This document shows positions 18,469-29,558 of a stretch of DNA of 51,101 nucleotides, piece by piece (positions within the stretch are counted from its first letter, which is position 1; every line of letters starts with the position of its first letter). Made by a program: the position numbers and the translations under genes. The DNA lies in contig CAMBEO010000001.1 in the NCBI GenBank assembly GCA_945865725.1, positions 1 to 51,101 of the forward strand, written 5' to 3'. The notes beneath the pieces are model-generated. The model worked only from the letters and a program-made list of their open reading frames with translations, was not told the DNA's origin and did no database searches. The DNA comes from Thermoflexus hugenholtzii JAD2 (lineage in GTDB: Bacteria > Chloroflexota > UBA11872 > UBA12225).

Positions 18469-19521
18469 TCACGAGACGACGCGCTCCATCGCCGGCAAGA
18501 GGTGGCGCCGCGCGGACGGCACCGCCAGCGCGAGCTGCTTCATCATGATCAGGTTGGTCTCGTGCGGCCGGAACCCGGAATCGGTCAGCGCCTCGTGCTC
18601 CGGCCACTGGTGGTCGCGAATCGAGGCGACGACCGGAGCGACACGCGCCCGGCGCGCAGCATCGAGTGCCAATGTAACGAGGGGCACAGCAAGGTCGGCC
18701 GCCGACGGGGCGACCATCAGCGACAACTGGTGTGGGCCCCGGCGCGCGATGGCGAGGTGCGCCCATGCGACGATCTGGTCGTCGCGCGTGACTACCCAGC
18801 GGCGCCCGTGGGCAACCCGTGCCAGCCGTGGCAAGGCCCCGAATGCCCGCCGAGGCAGGTCCCAGGACTGCGGGCGTCGCGCCTCCGCCAGTTGCACCAC
18901 CGGCGGCGTCGTCACCCGGTAGAGCTGGTACACGCCGAAGGCGTCCGCCCGCTCCTGCCGGCGCACCCCTTCCAGGCTCGCGACCGCTGCCAGCGCGTCG
19001 TCACTTGGTGCCACGCTTGCAGGAAGGAGGAACGCCAGTTCGCGCGTCACCAGGGCGAAGGACAACTGGCGCAGGATCGCATGCCCGGCCCCGTCGTCCC
19101 GGACGAGGGCGAAGATTCGCTCCGCACCGCGTTCCGTCGCCGCGTCGCACAGCCTCCCTAGGAGATGCATCGCTCGACGGTCCGGGAAGCCTGCCGTCGC
19201 CCCCACCGCCTCGCCCGGCTCGATCGCGAGGAAGGTGACCTCCCACTGACGGGCGTCCCCACGCGACCGGCTCTGTCCCAGGCCGACCACGCGCCCGCGC
19301 GCCTCGACGACGTGGCTGCTCGCCGCCGGCACGCCGGGCACCTGCGACCCCCAGACCGACTGCACCAGGCCAACGCTCGGAGACCAGAACGGTGTCCAAA
19401 GCAGCGCCTCGCGCGCGACGGGAACCCCGTCCGGGCGCCGGCGCCGCGACTGTCGGATCAGCCGGGTGATGCCGGGCATGTGCCACCACCGCGCCGTGCT
19501 GACCGTCCAGTCGGGTTGCAT
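18469..19521 (-). CDS. GNAT-like acetyltransferase-type protein
   Basis: Real coding part of longer ORF; starts [17 protein letters not shown]-like strands [39 protein letters not shown]. Confidence 0.6.
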   Translation of the reverse strand: MQPDWTVSTARWWHMPGITRLIRQSRRRRPDGVPVAREALLWTPFWSPSVGLVQSVWGSQVPGVPAASSHVVEARGRVVGLGQSRSRGDARQWEVTFLAIEPGEAVGATAGFPDRRAMHLLGRLCDAATERGAERIFALVRDDGAGHAILRQLSFALVTRELAFLLPASVAPSDDALAAVASLEGVRRQERADAFGVYQLYRVTTPPVVQLAEARRPQSWDLPRRAFGALPRLARVAHGRRWVVTRDDQIVAWAHLAIARRGPHQLSLMVAPSAADLAVPLVTLALDAARRARVAPVVASIRDHQWPEHEALTDSGFRPHETNLIMMKQLALAVPSARRHLLPAMERVVS

Positions 19522-19593
19522 CCGCGTCAGTCCAGTGTATCGCCCCCGGGCATCCGCACCCTTCCGCTCCCGCCAGGAGCGTTCGGAGGCCTT

Positions 19594-19616
19594 GGTCCGC
19601 GGGCATCCCTGCCCGC
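19594..19616 (+). repeat. GGTCCGCGGGCATCCYTGCCCGC palindromic element copy
   Basis: ggtccgcgggcatccctgcccgc. Confidence 0.75.
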
Positions 19617-19704
19617 TCGCCCTTCCGCGCCCGCCGGGAGCGTTCCCCTTCGCGTCCCAGCGGCCTCGTTCCCGTCCCGCTGTGTGCCGGGCCGCCCGCA
19701 CCGT

Positions 19705-19733
19705 TTGACAGGGGGGGCAACCCCGCATATGGT
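19705..19733 (+). promoter_or_regulatory. sigma70/sigmaA-type promoter upstream of acs
   Basis: TTGACA (19705-19710), 17-bp spacer, TATGGT (19728-19733). Confidence 0.7.
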
Positions 19734-19772
19734 CGCGGGACGGGTCACGTGGCAGATGCGAGGCGGGGCAGT

Positions 19773-19825
19773 GCTTCCCTCTCCCGCCGCAGCGTTGGGG
19801 GTGCTTGTTGCGGCAGATGGCAGGG
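19773..19825 (+). repeat. left arm of inverted repeat flanking acs and the following gene
   Basis: Core agcgttgggggtgcttgttgcggcagatgg (19791-19820) is inverted at 22959-22988 with one mismatch. Confidence 0.75.
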
Positions 19826-19839
19826 GCGCGCCCGTCTCC

Positions 19840-21855
<2,016 letters not shown>

Positions 21856-22022
21856 TGCCTCCGACCGGTGGCGGGTACCATCCGCGGGAGGCGGAGGGAC
21901 GACGGGATGCGAACGGGAACGCTTCCGGCCCCATCCCCCTCGCACGGGCGACGCCACCGGGACCCCACGTGATGACCGCCATCAACCTCGACGTCACGGC
22001 GTCCGGCCGCCGCGGAGGGGGA

Positions 22023-22922
22023 ATGACCCGCCCGCGCGCCTGGCACCGCGCTTGCCGCGCCCTCACCACCTCGGCCATCGCGGCCGCATTCGCGTTCGCC
22101 GTCGCCCTCCCCGGCAGCGTCGGCGCCCAGGCGCAAGGGGGGGTTCCCGCGCCCGCCGTCCTCCCGAGGTTCACCAACAGCAAGGCGTCCCTCGCGCCCG
22201 GCGCGACCATGGTCATCACCTGGCGCAACCTCCCCCGCCCGTCCGGTTCCGACATGGCCGCCCTGTACCCCGTCGGTGCCACGATCGACGAGTTCATCAC
22301 CTGGGTCTACCTCGCGACCTGTCGCCAGGGCCTCGCCGTGCCTGGCATCAACTGGGCGACCGCCTCGTGCACCGTGCACGTGCCTGACCCGAGCCTGGCC
22401 GGCAACTACGAGTGGCGCTTGCTTCGCACGCTCGCATTCCACCAGCGCCACGAGATGTACCGCTTCCCCGCCTTCACCGTCACCGCGGCCGTCAAGGCCA
22501 ACGGCAAGCCCTACGACACTGCCGTCACGACCAAGTCGGCCGCCGTCGTCGGCGGGGACCTCCTCCACGTCGCCTGGAAGGATGTCGCCGACCCGACCAT
22601 CGGTGACTGGATCGGCGTGTTCGAGGCCGACGACGACAGCAACCTCCTGCCCCTCGCCGCGCAACCGACCAGTTGCAACCTCGATGTCCCGCGCGCCCTC
22701 GAGGCCGGCACGTGCCCGCTTGGCATCCCCTTCGACGCGGTGCCCGGAACCTACGAGGTCCGCCTTTTCACCATCATCGACGGGCTTGACCACGTCCTGG
22801 CGACCTCGGAGCCGGTCGAGGTCGGCGCGCCACCCCCCGACGCGACCCCTCCGCGACCGATGGTCACCTTTCGCGCCACGCCAACCCCGATCGCGCCCCC
22901 GGAGCCGCCCGCGGCCCCGTAG
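22023..22922 (+). CDS. secreted protein with two tandem Ig/SKICH-like beta-sandwich repeats
   Basis: Signal peptide TTSAIAAAFAFAVALPGSVGAQAQ; repeated ITWRNLP..MAALYPVGATIDEFITWVYL..GNYEWRLLR and VAWKDVADPTIGDWIGVFEADDDSNLL..GTYEVRLFTI. Confidence 0.65.
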   Translation: MTRPRAWHRACRALTTSAIAAAFAFAVALPGSVGAQAQGGVPAPAVLPRFTNSKASLAPGATMVITWRNLPRPSGSDMAALYPVGATIDEFITWVYLATCRQGLAVPGINWATASCTVHVPDPSLAGNYEWRLLRTLAFHQRHEMYRFPAFTVTAAVKANGKPYDTAVTTKSAAVVGGDLLHVAWKDVADPTIGDWIGVFEADDDSNLLPLAAQPTSCNLDVPRALEAGTCPLGIPFDAVPGTYEVRLFTIIDGLDHVLATSEPVEVGAPPPDATPPRPMVTFRATPTPIAPPEPPAAP

Positions 22923-22944
22923 GGCGGGGGCACGGCCTCCCCTC

Positions 22945-23015
22945 TCCATCTGCCCCTTCCATCTGCCGCACCAAGCACCCCCAACGCTCCGCGGGAGAGC
23001 GAGAGGGGAGTACCT
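22945..23015 (-). repeat. right arm of inverted repeat flanking acs and the following gene
   Basis: ccatctgccgcaccaagcacccccaacgct (22959-22988), reverse complement of the 19791-19820 core with one mismatch. Confidence 0.75.
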
Positions 23016-23355
23016 TTCGGACCCCCTCCGCCCATCCTGCGCCCCCCCACTCCCTCTCGGCGGCGAACGCTATACTTCGAGTATCGGCAGCGTCCCGCCC
23101 GGAGCGGCGCGACGCCCGACGCATAGGGAGGCCGGGGCACGGCCAACGACGTCCACCGCCCCCGAACGTAGGGGTACGCGTGGGCGTCTTTCGTTTTCGG
23201 GCATCCGTCGCTCGCCATCGAGGCCGCGACCGCCCGGCACCGGAGACGCCCCGCTCGTGCGGACGCGACGCGTTCGCGACCCTTGGCGTTCGACTCCAGC
23301 ACGTCGCGCCTCGCCCGTGCCAGGCGAACCTGCCCCGAAGGACGGAGACCTCCCG

Positions 23356-26300
23356 ATGCCAGACCAGTCCGAGCGCGACGAGCTGGTTCCTCTCGCCGAC
23401 CGCGACGACGTGACCCCGCCCCCGTTCGACCGGCGCGCCCGTCTCGCGCCCAATCACCTGGTCCCGGGCGCGATCGGCCTCTACGACCCTGCCTTCGAGC
23501 ACGATGCGTGCGGCGTCGGCTTCGTCGCCCAGATCGACGGCACCCCGAGCCACCGCATCCTCGAACTGGGCATCCGCGCCGTCGGCAACGTCATGCACCG
23601 TGGCGCCGTCGATGCCGACGCGAAAACCGGTGACGGCGCCGGCGTCCTCACCCAGATCCCGCGCGCCCTGTTCATGCGCGAGCTCGCCGCCCTTGGCGTC
23701 ACGGGGATCGACCCGAACGACCTCGCCGTCGCCATGGTCTTCTTCCCGAGCGACCCGCCGGCCCTCGTCGATACCTGCCGCCACGTCATCGAGGCGGCGT
23801 GCGACCGGCATGGGCTGCGCCGCCTCGCGTGGCGCCTCGTCCCCGTCGACCCCGACGTCCTGGGCGACAAGGCCCGCGCGACCATCCCCGGCATCGAGCA
23901 GCTCGTCCTCGCCCGCCCCCTCGGCCAGGACGACAACGACTTCGAGCGCACCCTCTATCTCGCGCGCAAGGAGATCGAGCGCCGGGTGACCAGCGCCGGG
24001 ATCGGCAGCTTCTACCTCCCCTCGATGTCCCGCAGCACGATCAACTACAAGGGCCTCCTGATCGCGCCCGAGTTGCCGCACTTCTACCGCGACCTGGTGG
24101 ATCCCGACTTCGAGACGGCCATCTGCGTCTTCCACCAGCGCTACAGCACCAACACCTTCCCGAACTGGTTCCTGGCCCAGCCGTTCCGCATGATCGCGCA
24201 CAACGGCGAGATCAACACGTTGCAGGGCAACCGCAACTGGATGGCGGCGCGCGAGCCGGACCTCGCCTCGCCCCAGTGGCGCGATTCCGTCGAGTGGCTC
24301 AAGCCGATCTGCTGGGCCGGCGGGTCGGACTCGACCAGCGTGGACGACGCCCTCGAGCTGCTCGAACGCAGCGGGCGCGACATCCTGCACGCGATGATGA
24401 TGCTCGTGCCCGAGGCCTGGGAGCACATGCCGGACATGGACCCGGCACGGCGCGCCTTCTACCAGTACCACGCCTGCCTCATGGAGCCGTGGGACGGCCC
24501 GGCCGCCCTGGCGTTCACGGACGGGACCATCGCCGCCGCCACCCTTGATCGCAACGGCCTCCGGCCGGCGCGCTACAAGATCACGCGCGACGGCATCGTC
24601 GTCCTCGGCAGCGAGGCCGGCATCGTGGCGATCGATGATGCGGACTGCATCGAGAAGGGGCGCCTTGGCCCCGGCGAGATGCTCGCCGTGGATACCGCCG
24701 CCGGGCGCGTCCTGCACAACGCCGAGATCAAGGCCCGGTATGCCGGCCGTCGTCCGTACGGCGAGTGGCTTGCTCGCCGTTTCGTGAACCTCGAGACCCG
24801 CATCCCCTCGGACCCGGACCTCCGCGCCCTCGCCCCGGCCGCCAGCGACCTGCCCGCGGCCCCGTCCCGCGACGAACTGCCGGCCCTCTGGCGCGCCTTC
24901 GGCTACACGTTCGAGGAGATGAAGTACGTCGTGGAGCCGATGGGCCACGACGGCGAGGACAGCAAGTGGTCGATGGGCGATGACACGCCCCTCGCCATCC
25001 TCTCGACCAAGCCTCGCCCCCTCTACGTCTACTTCCGCCAGCGCTTCGCGCAGGTCACCAACCCCCCGATCGACCCGCTGCGCGAAGGCGTCGTCATGGC
25101 GCTCGACACCTTCCTTGGGCCACGCCACAACCTCCTCGCCGAGACGGAGGGCCACGCCGCCCTCCTCGGCCTGACGACCCCCGTCATGCTTGATGACGAG
25201 TTCGATGCGCTCCTGCGCCTGCCGGAGTTCCCGACCGTCGTCCTCGACACGCTCTTCGACCCCGCCGGCGGCGAGGGCGCCCTCGACACGGCACTCGCCT
25301 CGCTCTGCGATGCCGCCGCCCGGGCCATCGACGGTGGCGCCGTGATCGTCGTCCTGACCGACCGCCGCGCCGGACAGGGACGCGCGCCCATCCCCGCACT
25401 CCTCGCCACCGGCGCCGTCCACCACCACCTCATCCGCGAGAACAAGCGGATGCGCGCCGACCTCGTCGTCCAGACTGGCGAGGCGTGGGACATCCACCAC
25501 CTCGGGTGCCTCCTCGGCTACGGGGCCGGTGCCGTCCACCCCTACCTCGCCCTCGCCTCGAGCCGTGCCCTCGTCGGCGAGCGCGGCTTCGAGAACCTCT
25601 CGTCCGTCGAGCTCGAGGCGAACTACCGCAAGGCCGCCAACAAGGGCCTCCTGCGGATCATGTCCAAGATGGGCATCACCAGTGTCGCGAGCTATCGGGG
25701 CGCCCAGATCTTCGAGGCCGTCGGCATCGCCCAGGGCGTCATCGACCGGTGCTTCACCGGCACCCCGTCGCGCCTGAGCGGCATCGGCCTGGGCGAGATC
25801 GCCGCGGACGTCGCCCAGCGGCACGCCGAGGCGTTCGAGACGCCCGTCGCGGGTCGCTTGCCGAACCTCGGCCTCGTGAACTACCGCAAGGACGGCGAGG
25901 TGCACGGCTATGGCCGCCTGGCCGTCCTCGCGATGCAACAGAGCGCGAACTCGGGCGACTACCAGGACTACAAGCGCTTCGAGGGAATGGCGAACGGCGC
26001 CGCGCCACGTGCGATCCGCGACGTCCTGGAATGGTCCCCCCTCGGCCCTCCGGTCCCCGTCGACGAGGTCGAGCCGGTCGCGACGATCCTCCACCGCTTC
26101 AACACCACCGCGATGTCGCTCGGCGCCCTCTCGCCCGAGGCGCACCGGACCCTCGCCATCGCGATGAACCGCATCGGCGCCAAGTCGAACACCGGCGAGG
26201 GCGGCGAGGACCCCGACTGGTGGAAGCCGTTCCCGGATGGCCCGTTCAAGGGCGAGCGCGCCAACTCCCGCATCAAGCAGGTCGCCAGCGGTCGCTTCGG

Positions 26301-28023
26301 CGTCACGCCCGAGTACCTCCAGCAGGCCGACGAGCTCGAGATCAAGATCGCCCAGGGCGCGAAGCCGGGCGAGGGCGGCCAGATCCCGGCGACCAAGGTC
26401 ACCCGCATGATCGCGCGCTTCCGGCACGCCATCCCGGGCATCACCCTCGTCAGCCCGCCGCCGCACCACGACATCTACTCCATCGAGGACCTCGCGCAGC
26501 TCATCTCGGACCTCAAGGTCGCCAACCCGCGGGCCCGCGTCGGCGTCAAGCTCGTCTCCGAGACCGGCGTCGGCACGATCGCCGCCGGCGTCGCGAAGGC
26601 GTACGCCGACTACGTCCTCATCTCGGGCCACGACGGCGGCACCGGTGCGAGCCCCCTCTCGAGCATCAAGCACGCCGGGTGCCCGTGGGAGGCCGGCCTC
26701 GCCGAGACGCAGCAGGTCCTCGTGCTCAACGGCCTGCGTGGCCGCATCCGCCTGCGCACCGACGGCGGGCTCAAGACGGGCCGCGACATCATCATCGCCG
26801 CCCTCCTCGGCGCGGAGGAGTACGGATTCGGCACCGGCGCGGTGATCGCCATCGGCTGCGACATGGCGCGCCAGTGCCACCTCAACACCTGCCCGACCGG
26901 CATCGCGACGCAGCGTGCCGACCTGCGCGCCAAGTTCACCGGCGTGCCGGAACAGGTCATCCACTTCCTCTCGCACATCGCGCAGGACGTGCGGGAGCAC
27001 CTCGCGGCGATGGGCGCGCGGACGCTCGACGAGGTCATCGGGCTCAACAGCCTCCTGCGCCAGCGCCACCTGCCGAACCACCCGCGCGCCAACACGCTGG
27101 ATCTCACGCCGCTCATCACCGACGTCGACCCCACCCGGCGCCACGCCCACCGCAATGACCAGCCGCGGAACGACCGGCCGGGCGACGTCGTCCTCGACGA
27201 CCTCCTTCGCACGGCGGCCGAACCCGCCCTCGCCGGCACCGCCAAGGTCACGCTCGACGTCAACGTCCACACCGCCTACCGCACCGTGGGCGCACGCCTC
27301 TCCGGGGAGATCGCCCGTCGCCACGGCGATGCCGGCCTGCCGGAGGGGACCCTCACCATCCGCGCCACCGGCAGCGCCGGCCAGTCGTTCGGTGCCTTCC
27401 TAGCGCCGGGCGTGACCCTCGAGCTGGTCGGCGAGTCGAACGACTACGTCGGCAAGGGCATGCACGGCGGCACCATCGCCATCTCGCCCCCGCCCACCGC
27501 CTCGTTCGCGGCCCACCGCACCTCGATCATCGGCAACACCGTCCTGTACGGCGCGACCGGCGGGCGCCTCTTCGTCGCCGGGCGGGCCGGGGAGCGCTTC
27601 GCCGTCCGGAACTCCGGCGCGCACGCGGTCATCGAGGGCCTCGGTGACCACGGTTGCGAGTACATGACCGGTGGCGTCGTCGTCGTCCTCGGCGACACCG
27701 GGCGAAACTTCGCCGCCGGAATGTCGGCTGGTACCGCCTTCGTCCTCGACGAGGACGGCCAGTTCCCTTCCCGGGTGAACCGCGACATGGTCGGCCTCGA
27801 ACGCGTCGGCATCGGGTCGGCGGCCGAGACCACCCTGCGCAACCTCGTCGAGGCGCACGGCACGGCCACCGGCAGCGAACGCGCGGCGCACGTCCTGCGG
27901 CAGTGGTCCCGTTTCCTGCCCCAGTTCTGGATGGTCGTGCCCCATCCGCCCCAGATCGATACCGATGCCCTGCCCGCCCACATCGCCGCCCGCACCGCGA
28001 TTGCAGCCGTCGCCCGGTCATGA
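23356..28023 (+). CDS. gltB: glutamate synthase large subunit
   Basis: Ntn-type N-terminus FEHDACGVGFVAQI after short propeptide; RYSTNTFPNW; GEGGEDPDWW; GHDGGTGASPLSSIKHAG; 3Fe-4S motif CDMARQCHLNTCPTGIATQ. Confidence 0.97.
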   Translation: MPDQSERDELVPLADRDDVTPPPFDRRARLAPNHLVPGAIGLYDPAFEHDACGVGFVAQIDGTPSHRILELGIRAVGNVMHRGAVDADAKTGDGAGVLTQIPRALFMRELAALGVTGIDPNDLAVAMVFFPSDPPALVDTCRHVIEAACDRHGLRRLAWRLVPVDPDVLGDKARATIPGIEQLVLARPLGQDDNDFERTLYLARKEIERRVTSAGIGSFYLPSMSRSTINYKGLLIAPELPHFYRDLVDPDFETAICVFHQRYSTNTFPNWFLAQPFRMIAHNGEINTLQGNRNWMAAREPDLASPQWRDSVEWLKPICWAGGSDSTSVDDALELLERSGRDILHAMMMLVPEAWEHMPDMDPARRAFYQYHACLMEPWDGPAALAFTDGTIAAATLDRNGLRPARYKITRDGIVVLGSEAGIVAIDDADCIEKGRLGPGEMLAVDTAAGRVLHNAEIKARYAGRRPYGEWLARRFVNLETRIPSDPDLRALAPAASDLPAAPSRDELPALWRAFGYTFEEMKYVVEPMGHDGEDSKWSMGDDTPLAILSTKPRPLYVYFRQRFAQVTNPPIDPLREGVVMALDTFLGPRHNLLAETEGHAALLGLTTPVMLDDEFDALLRLPEFPTVVLDTLFDPAGGEGALDTALASLCDAAARAIDGGAVIVVLTDRRAGQGRAPIPALLATGAVHHHLIRENKRMRADLVVQTGEAWDIHHLGCLLGYGAGAVHPYLALASSRALVGERGFENLSSVELEANYRKAANKGLLRIMSKMGITSVASYRGAQIFEAVGIAQGVIDRCFTGTPSRLSGIGLGEIAADVAQRHAEAFETPVAGRLPNLGLVNYRKDGEVHGYGRLAVLAMQQSANSGDYQDYKRFEGMANGAAPRAIRDVLEWSPLGPPVPVDEVEPVATILHRFNTTAMSLGALSPEAHRTLAIAMNRIGAKSNTGEGGEDPDWWKPFPDGPFKGERANSRIKQVASGRFGVTPEYLQQADELEIKIAQGAKPGEGGQIPATKVTRMIARFRHAIPGITLVSPPPHHDIYSIEDLAQLISDLKVANPRARVGVKLVSETGVGTIAAGVAKAYADYVLISGHDGGTGASPLSSIKHAGCPWEAGLAETQQVLVLNGLRGRIRLRTDGGLKTGRDIIIAALLGAEEYGFGTGAVIAIGCDMARQCHLNTCPTGIATQRADLRAKFTGVPEQVIHFLSHIAQDVREHLAAMGARTLDEVIGLNSLLRQRHLPNHPRANTLDLTPLITDVDPTRRHAHRNDQPRNDRPGDVVLDDLLRTAAEPALAGTAKVTLDVNVHTAYRTVGARLSGEIARRHGDAGLPEGTLTIRATGSAGQSFGAFLAPGVTLELVGESNDYVGKGMHGGTIAISPPPTASFAAHRTSIIGNTVLYGATGGRLFVAGRAGERFAVRNSGAHAVIEGLGDHGCEYMTGGVVVVLGDTGRNFAAGMSAGTAFVLDEDGQFPSRVNRDMVGLERVGIGSAAETTLRNLVEAHGTATGSERAAHVLRQWSRFLPQFWMVVPHPPQIDTDALPAHIAARTAIAAVARS

Positions 28024-28082
28024 CCGCCTGACCGGACCGGGAACCGGCGCGGCAGGCATCGATTAGGCTCCCCTCTCCCGTT

Positions 28083-28105
28083 GGTCCGCGGGCATCCTTG
28101 CCCGC
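28083..28105 (+). repeat. GGTCCGCGGGCATCCYTGCCCGC palindromic element copy
   Basis: ggtccgcgggcatccttgcccgc, followed by a CTCTCCCGCCGCAGCGG element. Confidence 0.75.
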
Positions 28106-28152
28106 CGGGGTGGGGCGGTGCTTCCCTCTCCCGCCGCAGCGGAGGAGGGACC

Positions 28153-28169
28153 GCGTACGCGGATAACGA
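28153..28169. repeat. GCGTACGCGGATAACGA dispersed repeat copy
   Basis: Identical 17-mer at 15502-15518. Confidence 0.5.
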
Positions 28170-28251
28170 TGGTGGGGGCCGTCCCCACGCGTCCCGTCAG
28201 CCATCTCGTGGTCGCCCGGGAGCGGCCACCCCTACGGAGGCCTGCGGTACG

Positions 28252-28791
28252 ATGGAAGAGATGGGCGGAAACCCCGGCAATCACCTGACCCACCTTGACG
28301 ATCGCGGCGACGCACGCATGGTCGACGTCGGGACCAAGCCCGAGACGCTCCGGGAGGCGACCGCGCGCGCGACGATCCGGATGCGCGCCTCGACCGCCGC
28401 GACGATCCGGGACCACGCGATCCCGAAGGGTGATGTCCTTGCGGTCGCGCGCATCGCCGGGATCATGGGTGCCAAGCGGACGCCCGACCTCGTGCCCCTC
28501 TGCCACCCCATCGCCATCACCGGCGCCGACGTCACCTTCCGTTGGGAGGAGGCCCCGGTGCCGGGCATCGGCGGGGGTGACGAGGACGCCCCGGTGGCGT
28601 TGCAGGTGCATGCGACCGTGCGGACGGTCGGCCGGACCGGCGTGGAAATGGAGGCCCTGGTGGCGGTGGCCGCCAGCGCCTTGACCATTTACGACATGTG
28701 CAAGGCCATCGACCGGGGCATGGTCGTCGATGGCGTGTCCCTCGTTCGCAAGTCAGGAGGGCGTAGTGGAACCTACGAGTCTCCCGGGTAG
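28252..28791 (+). CDS. moaC: cyclic pyranopterin monophosphate synthase
   Basis: HLTHLDDRGDARMVDVGTKPET, AGIMGAKRTPDLVPLCHPIAIT, TGVEMEALVAVAASALTIYDMCKAIDRGM. Confidence 0.95.
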   Translation: MEEMGGNPGNHLTHLDDRGDARMVDVGTKPETLREATARATIRMRASTAATIRDHAIPKGDVLAVARIAGIMGAKRTPDLVPLCHPIAITGADVTFRWEEAPVPGIGGGDEDAPVALQVHATVRTVGRTGVEMEALVAVAASALTIYDMCKAIDRGMVVDGVSLVRKSGGRSGTYESPG

Positions 28792-29425
28792 CGACGCCCG
28801 ACCAGCCACCGCGTTGATCCCCTCGTCGCGCCGCAGTCGGCCCGAGGCCTTGGCGCACGCGATCTCGCTGCTGTTCCTACCCCCTCTGGTCGCCATCGCC
28901 ACCTTCGCCGTCCTGAGCGTGCACCTCTCGGCGTCCCCTGGCGACGCCATCCTGTTTGCCGTCGTCGCCTCGCTCTTCGTGGCGATCATCCCGGTGGCAT
29001 ACATCGTCTGGATGGTGCGTCAGGCGCGCGTCTTCGGCGGCATCGACCTGCGCATCCGGCAGGAACGGCAGGCGCCGTACCTCCTCGCCGCCGCCAGTAG
29101 CGGCGTGGGCGATGCCGCCCTTTGGGCCGTCGGCGCGCCCGGCCCCCTCGTCGTCCTCGCCTCCCTCTACGGCGTGTCGGCCATCCTGCTTGCGGTCATC
29201 AACCGCCGGTGGAAGATCTCCGCCCATGCCGCTGGCGCCGGCATCGGCCTGGGCACGATGGTCACGGCCTTCGGCGTGCCCGCCTTGCCGCTCGCCCTCC
29301 TCCTCCCCGCCGTCTGCTGGGCCCGCGTGCGCATCCACATGCACAGCCGCGCGCAGGTCGTTGCCGGTGCCATGCTTGGCGCCCTCACCGGCCTCGCGCC
29401 ACTCGCCCTCGCTGGCTTGCGCTAG
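28766..29425 (+). CDS. PAP2-like membrane phosphatase family protein
   Basis: GTG start behind AGGAGG (28755-28760) and overlapping moaC; hydrophobic; NRRWKISAHAAGAGIG and RVRIHMHSRAQVVAGAMLG. Confidence 0.65.
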   Translation: MEPTSLPGSDARPATALIPSSRRSRPEALAHAISLLFLPPLVAIATFAVLSVHLSASPGDAILFAVVASLFVAIIPVAYIVWMVRQARVFGGIDLRIRQERQAPYLLAAASSGVGDAALWAVGAPGPLVVLASLYGVSAILLAVINRRWKISAHAAGAGIGLGTMVTAFGVPALPLALLLPAVCWARVRIHMHSRAQVVAGAMLGALTGLAPLALAGLR

Positions 29426-29521
29426 GCGCGACGCACCCCCGCCTGCCTGCCGGGATGTGCCCGTCGCCCGGGGATTCGCGCGCCGCCCGTAACCCGCCCG
29501 TTACCCGTGCGTATCTGGCGC

Positions 29522-29551
29522 TTGTCCCTGTATTCCATAAGATGGGATACT
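29522..29551 (+). promoter_or_regulatory. putative gyrA promoter
   Basis: TTGTCC (29522-29527), 18-bp spacer, GATACT (29546-29551) immediately before ATG at 29559. Confidence 0.5.
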
Positions 29552-29558
29552 AGCGTTG

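Noticed and set aside
22276-23355. Upstream extension of gltB ORF (to 1915 aa)
   Set aside because: Frame-shifted through the secreted protein gene and repeats; mature GltB normally starts at the Cys following a short propeptide, fitting start 23356.
25485-27158. 557-aa plus-strand ORF inside gltB (Arg/Pro/His-rich)
   Set aside because: Out-of-frame shadow of gltB.
22864-27324. 1486-aa open frame antisense to gltB
   Set aside because: gltB on the plus strand is unambiguous; long antisense frames are expected in GC-rich DNA with C/G third positions. Translation is low-complexity and shows no family motifs.
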